Below, in pieces: positions 23,099-35,548 of a stretch of DNA of 64,000 nucleotides (positions are counted from its first letter, which is position 1; each line of letters opens with the position of its first letter). Origin of the DNA: Salvia splendens (Eukaryota > Streptophyta > Magnoliopsida > Lamiales > Lamiaceae); NCBI RefSeq assembly GCF_004379255.2, contig NC_056049.1, positions 18,150,063-18,214,062 on the forward strand. The letters run 5' to 3'. Under the pieces are notes generated by a model. That model was given only the letters and a program-made list of their open reading frames with translations. It made no database searches and had not been told where the DNA came from. Position numbers and translations under genes: made by a program.

Positions 23099-23598
23099 CT
23101 AGTACTTCTTCTAAATCTAGTTGATTAGGAATATTAATATTAAATACATCATCAACTCATATATACTGTGTTTTTAATTGAAATATAAATATTTAACTTT
23201 TCATATTTTTGTATTACTATACTATTTATTTAATTTTTTTAATTGTATTTAGAAAATTACTATTTGTCTTGATAATATTTATTTTTTAATTAATATTTAA
23301 AATAAGATCCACAAATGTCAGGATGGATAATGCCGCTCACCCCTCCATGGAATATCAATTATATTCACCGACCTATTTTAAAATATAATATACTAGTGCA
23401 AAATTATATTTGTACCATAGAATGCACGTACATGTGTTCTTTTAAGGAAACCAGTTCACTTGTAACCAATAAGTTAATTTCAGCCACAAGATTTATTTAT
23501 TGGAAACATCCTCCTTTCCCCATCCCACGTAGTATTCATTCTTTTAATTTTAAAAATCTATTCTCTTTAACGAGACAGTGATACATTCTTTATTATTA

Positions 23599-23846
23599 CT
23601 CCCTCCAAAGTAATAGAGTTATTTTGTTATTTTAGTACGTTCCACATTAATAAAGTTATTTAATTTTTTATTAAAAGTCAACGCATTTCTCCACACCTAC
23701 TTTACTCTCTCTTACTTTATTCTCCCTTCATCTCTCCACCATTTTCATTTTCCACTTTATTCTCCATTTACTTAACTCACCTAATACAATTTTCTTAATC
23801 TCCGTACCGAAAAGAAATACCTCCATTACTATGGAACGAAAGGGAG
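23599..23846. mobile_element. Stowaway-type MITE
   Basis: Begins CTCCCTCCAAAGTAATAG and ends GAACGAAAGGGAG, inverted ends flanked by TA. About 250 bp, AT-rich, no coding capacity. Confidence 0.75.
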
Positions 23847-24099
23847 TTATACTTTAATTACTTTTCCATTTTAAATCTCTTTTATTTTAACAATTGTGAA
23901 CTAAAACACGTGATCAACCAAATATTCATAATTTTATGAGATAGAGGGAATAGTATTTAGAAATTTACATAAAATGCAAAGGTAAACGATTTTAATCGAA
24001 TCAATGGTTAACCGCTAATTATAGTCCGAATTGGAACGGGCAGAGAACAGTTCAATTGGAACTGTGTTACAGGTTCCACTGATTTGGTTATGGTTCAAT

Positions 24100-24777
24100 T
24101 AGGGGTGAGCAAAAAAATCGGAAACCAAATATCCGAACCGAACCAAACCGAAATTTTGAAATTCGGTTCGGTTATTTCGGTTTTTCGGTTCGGTTCGGGC
24201 GAAGAAAAAAAATGAATAACCGAATAACCGAATTTATTTAATTATTTATTTTATTATATATATGTTACTATTATTTAATTATAACTAAAAGTAAAAGCCT
24301 TAATTGAAAACCCACGTTTCTGAAAAAACCGACTAACCGAATAACCGAATTTATTTAATTATTTATTTTATTATATATATGTTACTATTATTTAATTGAA
24401 ACTATTGAAGACATTTTGGTTGATGTTTTTTTATTGTGGAATGTTGATTGCATATTTGTATTTGTTGGTTGATGTCTTTGATGTATTAGGGATATTATCA
24501 TTTTTATCATGTTATGTTTTGTAGGTTGAAAATTTCTAAGTTTCTGTATTGTTTTCTTTCTCTCCAGATTTTCGGTTTTTTTATTCAGTTTTCGGTTTAA
24601 GGTTTTTCAATTTTTTGGTTTTTTATATAATTTCGGTTTTTCGATTTAGTTCGGGTTTTTAAGTTCGGTTTTCGGTTTTCGGTTTCGGTTCGGTTTTAGT
24701 TTTAGGCGAAATTCGGTTTTTCAGGTTCGGTTCGGTTAGGGCGAAAAACCGAACTGAAACTCGAATGCACACCCCTA
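24100..24777. mobile_element. hAT-type MITE with perfect 8 bp target duplication
   Basis: Ends TAGGGGTGAGC and GCACACCCCTA are inverted repeats. Both flanks are GGTTCAAT (24092-24099 and 24778-24785). The interior is rich in CGGTTCGGTT motifs on both strands and carries a 65 bp direct repeat (near 24217 and 24327). No coding capacity. Confidence 0.9.
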
Positions 24778-25003
24778 GGTTCAATATATTTTGAACAAAA
24801 ACAGCTAATTTAAGACAAATTTTTTAAAATATCATTTTTATTCATGAAAAACATTTTTTATGTAAAAAAAATTAATGTTATGAAACAATTGTACTAACAT
24901 TTCATAATAGTCCATACATTGTTATTGTGCCTATGAAATGTAAAAGTAAAGTGGTTCTCTTTATAGGGCATACGACCATGATGTCAAATGCCAATATCAT
25001 ATA

Positions 25004-25254
25004 CGCCCCCCGTTCATAAAAATTTATCATTTATTTCTATTTTTATTTGTTTCTAAAAATTTATCACATTTTACTTTTATCATTTTTTATAATGGATCAC
25101 ACATTCCACTAATTTAATCATACTCACATTTTATTATAAAATGAATATATAAAACTAAGACTCACGTGCCACTAACTTTTTCAACCTAGTTTCTATCACA
25201 TTTCTTAAACCCGTGTCGGGTCAAATGGTGACAAATTATAAGGGACGGAGAGAG
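25004..25254. mobile_element. Stowaway-type MITE
   Basis: Starts CGCCCCCCGTTCATAAA and ends AGGGACGGAGAGAG, with TA on each side. It directly abuts the next MITE, sharing the TA at 25255-25256. Confidence 0.65.
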
Positions 25255-25256
25255 TA

Positions 25257-25500
25257 CTTCCTTCGTCCGGCATTAGGAGTTCCTCCGTCCGCCATTAGGA
25301 ACCCGGTTCACTTTATCATTAATGGTAGGTAGACTCCACATTTCACTATCCCATTCACTTATTTCTACTCACATTTTATTATAAAACTAATATATAAAAA
25401 TACATCTTACATTCCACTATCCTTTTCCACCCACTTTTCTCTACATTTCTTAAAAAAATGATCGAACTCAAATGGGACTCCTATTCGTGGACGGAGGGAG
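25257..25500. mobile_element. Stowaway-type MITE
   Basis: Starts CTTCCTTCGTCCGGCATTAG and ends GGACGGAGGGAG, flanked by TA. The left end shows a second partial terminus CCTCCGTCCGCCATTAGG, a small terminal duplication. Confidence 0.7.
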
Positions 25501-25903
25501 TACGGATGATTAAACATATTAACGCAATGACATGAGTATGTGATACGAGCATATCTCTAGGAATATCCACATATCTCTATTATTTAGTTAAGTTAGATTT
25601 AGCATATCTTTCCCGTATCTTCTTAAATATTTGATTTAGTAGAATGATATTGTATCCACATATTATAAATATGTGTGGATCCTTACGCATTATTCAATGA
25701 AGAGATATCATAAAATCTATTTTATCTTTCGCTTTTCATTTTCTTGCATGGCAATTTATTGGTTTGATCGACGGTCAAAGCTCCCGCGACTACCTTTTAT
25801 CCCTCCGCCGATCGCCTTTGCGACGCCGAAAAATTGTTAAGAGAAATCTTCTCTTAACAATTGGTGTTTTCATTCGGTTCTCATCCTCCCAATTACCGCC
25901 ATC

Positions 25904-26126
25904 ATGTCACGATCAGAAGTCCCCTCGTTTCTGATTGAACATATTTCAATGGCAATGACCAAATTGGAATTACGATTAGATGCGGCCAACCTCCGACTTG
26001 CTGAAATCCAAGCGTCGCAACAGCCAGTTACATGGAGTGACATGAGTGCTCAGCGTATGAACTGCCACAACCACCTAGTTGCTGGGATCCGACCTTCCAA
26101 ACATCCGACCACTGCATTGCAAAGAT
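25904..26126 (+). pseudogene. gag-like 5' fragment
   Basis: The frame begins MSRSEVPSFLIEHISMAM and continues ELRLDAANLRLAEIQASQ, a short helical region typical of plant retroelement gag starts. It stops at 26126. The Gln/Tyr/Pro-rich continuation in another frame reaches the solo LTR. Degenerate. Confidence 0.55.
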
Positions 26127-26459
26127 AAAACCACCCCCGCTGCCTGATCCTGACCCCCCCACATAATCTCGTGGCGCCCGATCAACTGGACTGGCAGCAG
26201 CACACCTACAATCAACCGCTATATCCACCCTACACCTACCACTACATCCAGCAACTGTCCGAGCCCTACACCGATCCATATACGCAGGTGTGCTCGCCCC
26301 ATACATAAGCATCGCCATGGCAGCAAAATCAGCACGTTTACCGACCACCGCCGTAACACTCTCCCTCCTGCTGGAATCCGACGAATCCCCACCATCAGGC
26401 TCTCTATTGCTGCGAACAACCTATGGATCCGCACCAGCACCATACCTACGGGCAGGAGT

Positions 26460-27939
26460 TGTTGGAGTTTGTATACTAAAAGATGCTTCGAGCGTACATA
26501 CCTTTGTACAATCAGCTTGTGCATGTATACGAGAAACGCCACGTCCACTTGTTTACCTAATTATGAGAATAAATAATATAATATAATGGTTTATTTATAG
26601 AAATATAATAAACAAGTCTAAGGCTTCTTACTAAGAAGGTCAAAGTAGGGAAATTCGATGATTCCTTATGAGTTTTCTAGTAGGGGACTTGGCCAGATCT
26701 AGTAAGAAGAAAAACATATTCATAACCTATATAGGCTTTGGCTACCTATTGGTATGGTTGCAGTGTTTGTGATAATTCTCTCTTACCTAAGAAGAGATTA
26801 ATAACACCGGTGTGGTAAAGCATTGAAAGGATCTAATACGAAATGTATTCTTTATTGCTATCTACTAAAAGAATATATTCCAGAAATTTTAGTATTTTCT
26901 AGTCTATGATATTAATATCAATATTGTTTATTTAATCAAACGCCACTTTGACTTATCAATATGAGAGAGTTTGTACGTAACTCAAACATGATATCTTGGG
27001 TGGTAGTAATTGAATAACATGAAGGTATTGGAATATTATTTCATAGAATTCGCGTGCCCAGTGTGGTATGATTAAATTCCCAAGAGGTGTTTGAAAAATG
27101 AATTTATTATTCAGAAAAATCTACGCAGTTGGAATTTTATTCCACGAATAATAAATAAAGTTTCAAACTAGAAAAACTGTTTGGAGAATTAATTTAATTC
27201 AAGTCGCATAGTAGACAAAGAATTAAATTGACGAATTAAGATAATCTTAAACGCGAGAAATATTATAAAATAAAATGGACCCAAGTTATTTGTAATTTGG
27301 TGATTTAGATGAGAGTGCAATATTATTCTTTAGTGGAACAAAACAATATTCCAACATGTAAATCATTCCATGGATCCACACTCTAGCCCAAACCTAGTCC
27401 AAGCTTATAAATAATGATGAGATGTGGAAACCCTAGCACACAAGACATAACACAATTCTCCTACTCTAAACCCTAGCCGCCACTTGTCTGGTTTCTCTCT
27501 CTCCCTCACCTCGATTTTCAAGCCTCACCAAAGGGACAGCTAGGGTTTGATTCTTGTCTTATCTTGTTCTTTCTAATCCATAGAATTGAATTGAGGTAGA
27601 TTGTTTTGTTAGTGTTCTTCCTAGATCTCATCAAATTATTATTGATTCTTCGAGATCCGCCCACACGGATGAATAATCAAGGACATGGGAATAGAGTGGA
27701 AGATTCGTGGTCGATAAATCAAGGATCACCGGGAGGTGTAGCTAGCAACGTCAATCCTATGATGGATCAAGAGGTAACAATCATATGTACGTCAAAATTG
27801 CATGTTGTATGTGTTTTGATGTGTTTCATCTATAGATCTACAATAATTGCATGAAATTGGAATTGAATGCATAATCACCTAAATAGATCCGTAAGGACCT
27901 GTTTGTTTTCCATGTCTTCCGCTGCGGTAGTCCCAACAG
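26460..27939 (+). mobile_element. solo Ty1/copia LTR (1480 bp)
   Basis: Starts TGTTGGAGTTTGTATAC and ends GTCCCAACA. Perfect 5 bp duplications GGAGT flank it (26455-26459 and 27940-27944). Related in sequence blocks to the copia LTRs at 32168 and 43495. No internal region, so it is a product of LTR-LTR recombination after insertion into the gag-like region. Confidence 0.92.
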
Positions 27940-27972
27940 GAGTACCATCAACTCTTTCAATACCAGCAGCCG

Positions 27973-28728
27973 ATGCAACCAGCGGAAGCTTACTGGCAGC
28001 AGCACCATCAATACCATGAGCCTGTGCTCGACCAGCAGCCGCCACCGCAGCGCTTTCCTGCGCATCCACTGAGCCCCCGCTCGGCGACAACGCCATCAGC
28101 TGCGATCTCTCCATCATGCAGCCCCCATATCATGTATGGCGTAGTCGAGTTATTCATCGATGATATTGATGAATCAGTACAATCTCGTCAAATTCATTAT
28201 GATGATGTTGTATTTGAGCGATTACTTAATCGAGATAAATATGTGGAGGAAGATGTATTGGTAAACGGTGAGGAGGTTTTTCACGTAGCCAATGATATAC
28301 AATTAGATCCAGAATTCCCAGATGTGATTGCACAGGTGAATGAGTCTATTCATTCTAGTGTTGAGGGTTCCTATACCTTGAGTAATGTTGAGGCATCCAT
28401 GGAGTTAATTGTGATAGAGGTAGATAGTAGATTTGCGAGAAATTGGTCCGATAAGATATGGAAATATGCTGACACTATTGGCAACCAGAGCAAGGTTAGT
28501 GAGAATATTGCAGCAGCTGAGATGAACTTCGTCACGGACAAGATAAATAATTGTGAAGATGTTCCCAGCGATTTTGTCATCCCCAAGGGTGCTGATGTTG
28601 CAAGTATTAATCATCATTTAACAACGCTAGACACCGATGGGCGGTTGATCCCTCCGCGCAATGACATGTCGTGTACAATTATGTATTATCACAAAGGCCT
28701 ATTGAGCAAGTATGATGAGGAAGCATAA
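27973..28728 (+). CDS. unrecognised 251-residue ORF in gag-like element
   Basis: An uninterrupted frame directly after the solo LTR. Its first 60 residues are Gln/Pro/His-rich (EAYWQQHHQYHEP) and continue the spacer seen upstream of the LTR. From about residue 65 it becomes acidic and globular (VELFIDDIDESVQ, RLLNRDKYVEEDVLVNGEE, NWSDKIWKYADTIGNQ). I recognise no protease, zinc knuckle or polymerase motif. The start is arbitrary, since the original start was probably the gag ATG before the LTR. It may be the C-terminal part of a non-autonomous element's gag. Confidence 0.45.
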   Translation: MQPAEAYWQQHHQYHEPVLDQQPPPQRFPAHPLSPRSATTPSAAISPSCSPHIMYGVVELFIDDIDESVQSRQIHYDDVVFERLLNRDKYVEEDVLVNGEEVFHVANDIQLDPEFPDVIAQVNESIHSSVEGSYTLSNVEASMELIVIEVDSRFARNWSDKIWKYADTIGNQSKVSENIAAAEMNFVTDKINNCEDVPSDFVIPKGADVASINHHLTTLDTDGRLIPPRNDMSCTIMYYHKGLLSKYDEEA

Positions 28729-28850
28729 GTAGTAGATGCTTTAGGAGAGTGGGGTTGCCCGAAGTATATAGGAATATGGAATTGCATTATGTGCATAACA
28801 AAGAAAGGTATTCAACCCGGGGGAATACATATTGATATAAAACCCTAATT

Positions 28851-29012
28851 CTTGCAAGAACTGCATAGATAAAACCCTAATTCTTGCAAGAACAATATCC
28901 CCTTACCAAATCAACAAATCGGTTTATATCCTTTTATAGAAACTCACATGAAAATAAAATAAAATTAACCAACATCTAAAAACATTTAAATTCCATATTG
29001 GAACCATAAACC
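28851..29012. other. AT-rich spacer, nothing recognised
   Basis: Two nearly identical copies of AACCCTAATTCTTGCAAGAA occur at about 28843 and 28872. Nothing else is recognised before the outer copia LTR. Confidence 0.6.
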
Positions 29013-29213
29013 TGTAGAAAGGTATAATCTTTTATGATATAATTCACAATGATAGAGTACATCATATATAGGCCAAGTAATCTCTATACACGGTAAGATA
29101 TTCTTCATAATCTTCCTAATTAAATGCCTATAATCTTCTTCTAATTCTTCTCCTGATTTTGTGTCATCTCATTGATTGCAGAATATTCTTGGTTTTATTC
29201 TTGATCTCCAACA
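29013..29213 (-). mobile_element. 3' LTR of outer copia
   Basis: 201 bp, TGTTGGAGATC to CTTTCTACA on the minus strand. It differs from 46741-46941 at two positions (near 29074 and 29143). Confidence 0.95.
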
Positions 29214-29224
29214 CCCCCCTCAAG

Positions 29225-32124
29225 TTAAGTGACGGGATTTCCGAAGCTTAACTTGCTCAAAACTTCTTGAAAATTCTTTGCAGAGACGGCTTTGGTTAGG
29301 ATGTCTGCTAGTTGATCTTCGGATTTCACATATGGAATCTCAACTATCTTCTCTTCAAGATTCTCCTTTATGAAGCGTCGATCAATCTCCACGTGTTTGG
29401 TTCGATCATGCTGTACGGGATTTTCTGAGACGCTGATCGCTGCCTTATTATCGCAAAGCAACTTGCAAGTCTTCTGCGACTCCAAGTTTAGTTCCTTCAT
29501 CACTTTCCTTAGCCATAGTATTTCAGTCAGGCCACTTTTGATGCCTCGGAACTCGGCTTCTGCGCTTGAGAGGGCCACTACTTTTTGTTTCTTACTTCTC
29601 CAAGTGACCAAGTTACCACCCACGAAGGTAAAGTAACCACCTGTAGAACGCCTATCCACTGGGTTCCCTGCCCAATCTACATCAGTGTATCCATGAATGT
29701 CTAGATGTCAATTTTTTTGGAACAATACTCCATGCCCGGCTGTCCCTTTCAAGTATCAGACCACTCTAAGCGCTGCCTCCCAATGTTCGTCCTGCGGGCT
29801 ATGCATAAACTGGCTAAGTATTCCGACAGCGTATGCTATGTCGGGCCTAGTGTGGGATAGATAAATGAGTTTCCCAACAAGTCTTTGGTATTTTCCTCGA
29901 TTGGTTGAAGCTGCTCCTTTAACGATCTGAAGCCCATGGTTCAGAACCATCGGAGTGTCTACCGGCTTGCAATCTAGCATTCCAATTTCTGTTAGGGAGT
30001 CGAGAACATACTTTCTCTGGCTGATAAAGATCCCTTTCCCGGATCTGAGCACCTCGATTCCAAGGAAATACTTGAGATCCCCAAGATTCTTCATCTCAAA
30101 CTCGTTATCCAGGTGACCCTTGAGGTTCTTGATTTCCTCTGTATCATCTCCTGTAATAATCATGTCATCTACATAAATTATCAAGCAGGTGATCTTCTCT
30201 CCCCTTCGTTTGATGAATAGGGTGTGATCTGAATTGCTCTGCCGATAGCCGTATCTTTTCATTACCTCTGTGAACCTACCGAACCAGGCTCTCGGGGTTT
30301 GCTTCAGCCCATATAGTGTTTTCTTCAGCTTACACACTTTGTCCTGTCCGAATTCCTCTGTGAAACCCGGTGGAGCCTCCATGTAGATAGGATTTTTCAA
30401 TTCTCCGTGAAGGAATGCATTGGTGACATCATACTGATGAAGTGGCCAGTCTTTGTTTGCAGCAATTGAGAGTAGAACTCTAACGGTGTTCATCTTTGCA
30501 ACAGGAGAGAAAGTTTCTGAGTAGTCGACTCCCTGGTCTGTGTGTATACTTTTGCTACTAGTCGAGCTTTGTATCGCTCAATGTTCCCGTCTGGTCTCCG
30601 TTTAATTGTAAAGACCCATCTGCAACCTACTACTCGTTTCCCATTGGGCAATGGGCTGATCTCCCAAGTTCCATTCCGTATCAAGGCTTGCATTTCTACT
30701 AACATTGCCTCTTTCCAGTGCTTGATTTTAATGGCTTCTTCAAATGTTCTTGGTATCTCCTCTTCACATATTGCTGTGTGGAATGCCTTAGCCATTTTCG
30801 ATATATTTGCCTCAACGAAATTGGCCACTGAATATCTGCTCTTCTTCCCTATTCTTTCGGGTGAGTATCTTTTGGGGGGAACTCCTCTTGTACTTCGCGG
30901 GGGAAGCACATATTGCCCTGTGTCCGATCAATAATAGTTTCTTCTTCTTCTCCTTATGTACTAATAGGGTCAGAAATAATATCTGAACTGTCAGGAATTG
31001 GGCTAGGTATTACCTCGGATTCCGTTATGGTTGGATCATCAGAGTGCGTCGAAAGCGTTGTTTGGCTCGATTCGGTAGATGGGATCAGCTCATGGATAGT
31101 GCCAGCTTGCTCTGTTGGTTCCGTATCAAAGTTACTTGGCCAATACCACCGAAGGGAGTCACTTTCTTGGGTCTCTCCCTGTCTCACACTCCCCCCGAGT
31201 CCCAAGGTGGTAAAAGAATTCTGTTTTAAGGAACTTGCAGTTAATGGTAGTAATTACCCGTCTGGTCTTGGGGTCATAACATCTATAGCCCTTTTGGTTG
31301 ATCACATACCCCACAAAAACACACTTAATTGCACACGGGGAAAACTTATGCCTCTCATGTTTTGGGACATGCACATAAACGGAGCAGCCAAAAGTTTTTT
31401 GGCTGAGGGGATGGCAGTTAAGGTAGAGAGATGATCTAAAGGGGTTTTTTAGGTTTAGTACCTTCGTAGGGAGTCGGTTTAGGAGATATACGGAGGTGGC
31501 TACGGCTTCATGCCAAAAAAATTGTGGAACTTTTGAGTCAAATAGGAGGGCTCGGGTCATTTCAAGGATAATTCGATTTTTCCTTTCTGCTACCCCGTTC
31601 TGTTCTGGTGTGTGGGCACATGAAGTTTGGTGAATTAACCCATTATCGCCAAAAAACTTAGCCATGGAGCTATTTAAAAATTCCCCCCATTATCTGACCG
31701 TATGATTTTGACCGATGTTCGAAATTGGGTTTGGACCATTTTGTAAAATAACATGAATTTGTCACACACTTCAGATTTATGTTTCATGAAATATACCCAA
31801 GTAGTCCTACTGCAATCGTCAACAAATATTACGAAGTATTTAAAACCTAGGTTCGTTCCTATAGGCGCTGGGCCCCACATCAGAATGAATCAAGGAAAAA
31901 ACAGTGTCAACACGAGTATCATTTGGTTTAAAAGAGTTTCGGTGGCTCTTGGCCAAAACACAAGCTTCACAGGAGAAGTTCTTAGGAACAAAAAGTTTAG
32001 GAAATAAAGATTTCAGATAACCCGGAGAGGTATGGCCCATCCGTCGGTGCCAGAGACAAGTATATTGATTGGTGGATCCGTGAGCAAGCATCGCCGCACC
32101 ATCTTGTCGAGCAATCTCGTCCAC
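29225..32124 (-). pseudogene. outer copia pol: integrase, RT and RNase H
   Basis: Transcript order on the minus strand. GAG-pre-integrase and zinc-binding region at 32124-31840 (LWHRRMGH, CEACVLAK). Integrase core at 31880-31159 in two frames (IFVDDCSRTTWVYF, IRSDNGGNF, HTPEQNGVAERKN). RT at 30909-29756 in two frames (RWVFTIKRRPDGNIERYKAR, YDVTNAFLHGEL, IIYVDDMIITGDD). RNase H at 29659-29225 (SSAEAEFRGI, KHVEIDRRFI), ending at the polypurine tract. Frameshifts lie near 31840, 31670 and 30490, with further breaks between 31160 and 30910 and between 29756 and 29660. The element is inactive as it stands. Confidence 0.9.
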
Positions 32125-32167
32125 AAAATAGAGCCCACGACGCTCAGTGCCACGTCCAATAATCTTC

Positions 32168-33622
32168 TGTTAGGTTTTGTATACTAGAAAACACCTTTCG
32201 AGTGATTGGATACTGTAAAACTCTACTTGTTATTTTCCAATGAATAAAATAGATTATTTTTGTCATAATGTTGTTATGTTTTATATTTAATGGTTGTTTA
32301 TTGCATATTTAAATGTATAAGAACGTAACAAAGTCTAAGTCTTTGTTCTAGTAGACCGGTTGTGGGCGTCATCCACTTTAAGGTAACACGGTCAGTTCTA
32401 AACAAAGAAAAAGAAGAATTTCACAATCCAGATAGGCCTAGACTACCTATCGTGAAAGGTTGCAATGTCAGTCCAATTATTTCTAAGCCTTATTGAAATA
32501 AGATGACGTTGATTTGGTATAGCACTGAATGGATCTAACAGTAAGACGAGTCTTTATGCTATCTTCTGAAAGACGAGGTCTTGATAATAATTTCTTAATC
32601 AATGTACGTTAGCATTGAGCATACGATATTGAGTATATACTACTTTGACTTACCAAAGGTGGGGGTTTTTCGTAACCCAACGATCCAGGTATATTGGGTA
32701 GTGGTGATCATTATCTAGCGGTGCTAGGATTGCTATTACGTTGAATCGTGCGCGAGGAGAGTCTCGTTTGATAACATCCACAAGAGGAGCTCGAAACAAG
32801 GTTTTATTATTCGGAACCTAGCTAGTTGGAGTTTGATTACTCTATGAATAATAAATAAGAGTTTCTTGCTAAGTCCACTCTTGGAGATTAAATATGTTGA
32901 TTAATTAAGTCCATAGCAGACATTAATTAATTAATGGATGTTTCTATCTTAAGCGCGGTAAATGAATTGAACGCAAATAAAGGAAACCCGGGATACTTGT
33001 AATTTCGGATTTGGAAAGGCAGTGCAATATTACTTCTGTAGTGGCTGCTTGTAATATTCCAATATAAGCTTATATTAAATTGTGGGTTCAATTTAATTAG
33101 TAAAAAGCTAATTGGGTTAGGCCTGATCTAATTTTTCCTTAGATCCCAGTCTGGGCCCAATTTGTGACTTAATATAAATAGAAGAATAAAGGAGACATAA
33201 AACACTTTTTCTACATAAAAATTTCGTCTCCCTCTAGAGAGAGAGTTCGAAATTTGTGCCTTCTCCGTGAGCAGTTTCTGTCTTCCATTATTCGAGTCCT
33301 AGTACGTTGGTGAGATTTGTCCACACAAATATCAGCGTACAATCCGGGACACCAGTCAGAAGATCCGAGGTCTTGTATTGAAGATCTTCACGTGGAGACG
33401 GAGCAAGCCATCATCGATTCTTGATTGAATCAACGAGGTAAATTGGCTAATTCCGTAGTAAGCATGTTTTAGGGATTTTATAAGCTAAAGCATGTTTTAA
33501 TTCAAGTTATGAGCATGATACATGTGATAATTGCGCGAATAGAATTTGTCTGAATAATCTGCTAAATAGATCAAATTCATGTGATCGGATATTTATGCAC
33601 GCTTCCGCTGCCAACCCCTTCA
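32168..33622 (+). mobile_element. 5' LTR of inner copia
   Basis: 1455 bp. By eye it differs from the 3' LTR at roughly 40-50 positions, about 3 percent. It shares blocks such as GACGAGGTCTTGATAATAAT with the inverted copia LTR in the 9.2 kb repeat. Confidence 0.93.
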
Positions 33623-35548
33623 GTTGGTATCAAAGCCAGTCTTTGGCTCTGATTATTTGGATTTAAATTTCGCGAAATTCATGTATGCATGTCCAATTTG
33701 ATTGCGAAGAATGTTCTTGTGTTTTTGTTTAAATTTTTATGCATGTTGAACTCAAGAACTGTCGAATCAAAGAACTTGAATTGCTCGAACGTACCATGTG
33801 CGATCGAGGTAGGGATGTCGATTGAGTGGGAGCAGAGGGATCGCGGTCATAAGGCGACGCGCAAACGAGCGAGGGCTCGTGCACGTCGCCGGCCGAGACC
33901 GCAAACCCAGGCAGAACCCGCGTCGAGATCGAAACGGTGGATGGAGTGGCACGTCAGTTCGACCGAGAACGTGCCGAGATGCCGAGACGCCAGGCCGAAC
34001 CCTAGGCGGAAGGTCCGGCGCCACCCGACGTAACACCTGGCCGAGAGCGTCGCGCCTGTTGGCGTGTCGCTGGTTGGGGCAATGGGAAGAGCTAAAGTGA
34101 GATGGGCCGAGATGGGCGGTCCGAGCTGGCCGAGAGCAGCCGCGCCACCGTGCGCACTGCTGGCCGAGAGCTCGAGCCACCCGACGGAACACGGAGCCAA
34201 GACGGGCGCTCACCGCTGGCCGAGAGGAGTCGCGCCTCCGAGCGCCCTCCTGGCCGAGACGGAGGCGACACCCGACGAGCCGCTGGTCGAGATGCTGGTG
34301 CGCCACCTGCGTGCCGGTGGCCGAGATGCTGCATGCGTCGTGGTCCGACGAAGAACTCGTCAGATTTTCATCGTTCATCGTTCGTGCGAACCTCGTACGA
34401 TGAGATAACGACGAAGGATTATTTTAATAATTATTTAATTATTTTATTAAAAGATATTATTAAAATATTATTATTTAATGGAAATAAAATCTTCATGGAA
34501 GATTTTCCTAGATTTTAGGAATATTTTTATTATTATCTATATCTATGGAAATAAATAATATTATTTTGATTCCTAGATGATATGGATGAGAATAATTTAA
34601 TAGTTTCCTAATATTAATCTAGATTTAAGGAATATTTTTATTATTTTCTATATCTATGGAAATAAATAATATTATTTTGATTCCTAGATGATATGGATAA
34701 GAATAATTTAATGGTTTCCTAATATTTATATAACTAAGATCCTAATAAGGATAGATATGTATGAATACATTAAATAATAAAATATCTCTTCCTAATCTTG
34801 AACAAGGAAATAATTTGAATTTATTTTTCATGTCTTATTAAGGATTAAATAATTTGTTTATTTTAGATATACCTTATAGTAGACATGAATAAGAATTAAA
34901 TTCTATAACAACAATTTCCTAAAGGAAGATAACAACATTAATCTAAAGGTTTAATTATCCAGCAAATTAAATACCAAGAGAATTTAATCAAGCCTTTCTC
35001 TGCCCTAAGGCTAAGGATAATTAAACAAAAACCATAACCCAAATATCTAAGCTATAATTACGAACTCAACGTTTGTATATGGTCTCCATCAATTGGTCTG
35101 CAATTTATGAAGCCTTTTTCTAATATTATCGCCATCTGCTCTGTGGGGACAATAATCCTAAGAAAATAGCAAGTTCATGAGGGCGGACTTCTCAAATATA
35201 AATAGTATGAACTAGAATGTAGTTTCCAATATTATCGCCACCTGCTCTGTGGGGACAATAATCCTAAGAAACTACGAGATTCAGAAGTTCACACAGGATT
35301 TATGAGATAGCTTGATCTTGTTAGCAGCACATGAACATTGTTATGGGAGTGTGTTGTAGAAATGAGACTCTGTAATGCTAAAGAGATGGTCTTGCTTAGG
35401 CAACATTAGGCGGCCATGCCACTCTGTGGTCTCTGGACTATTCGTCGGTGTTGTGACCAGTAAAATTGTAAGATTTTAATGCGTATTGACATCCTCTGGA
35501 GGGCACAAAATTTTAATTTTACAGTTGTAAGATTTTGAAAAGTTTTAT
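33623..35548 (+). other. 5' leader of inner copia, first part
   Basis: Primer-binding site at 33623-33637, then a GC-rich stretch (33800-34400) with repeated CTGGCCGAGA motifs. An AT-rich stretch follows with two tandem copies of a 111 bp unit (34509-34619, 34620-34730). Later, two copies of ATCTGCTCTGTGGGGACAAT-like sequence lie about 106 bp apart (near 35132 and 35238). Frames in the GC-rich part look accidental. No gene is recognised. Confidence 0.7.
34509..34730. repeat. 111 bp tandem duplication in leader
   Basis: Two consecutive copies starting TAGATTTTAGGAATATTTT, AT-rich with few differences. Confidence 0.85.

Larger units (their letters stand above)
25541..28850 (+). mobile_element. 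gypsy-like LTR retrotransposon remnant with gag region
   Basis: A 319 bp 5' LTR (25541-25859, TGATACGAGC to CTTAACA) is followed by a putative primer site ATTGGTGTTTTCATTC. A gag-like start MSRSEVPSFL at 25904 then leads into a Gln/Pro-rich spacer with stops. A solo copia LTR (26460-27939) splits the spacer, which resumes at 27945. A purine-rich tract near 28816 (CCCGGGGGAATAC) could be the polypurine tract. No 3' LTR is seen, so it is truncated. The superfamily is inferred from the primer site and gag style only. Confidence 0.6.

Noticed and set aside
31753..32007. Plus-strand frames opposite outer copia pol (also 30542-31434)
   Set aside because: Shadows of integrase and RT coding on the minus strand.
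33689..34518. Several long overlapping frames on both strands
   Set aside because: They lie in a GC-rich, motif-repeating leader of the inner copia, overlap one another on opposite strands and show no domain.
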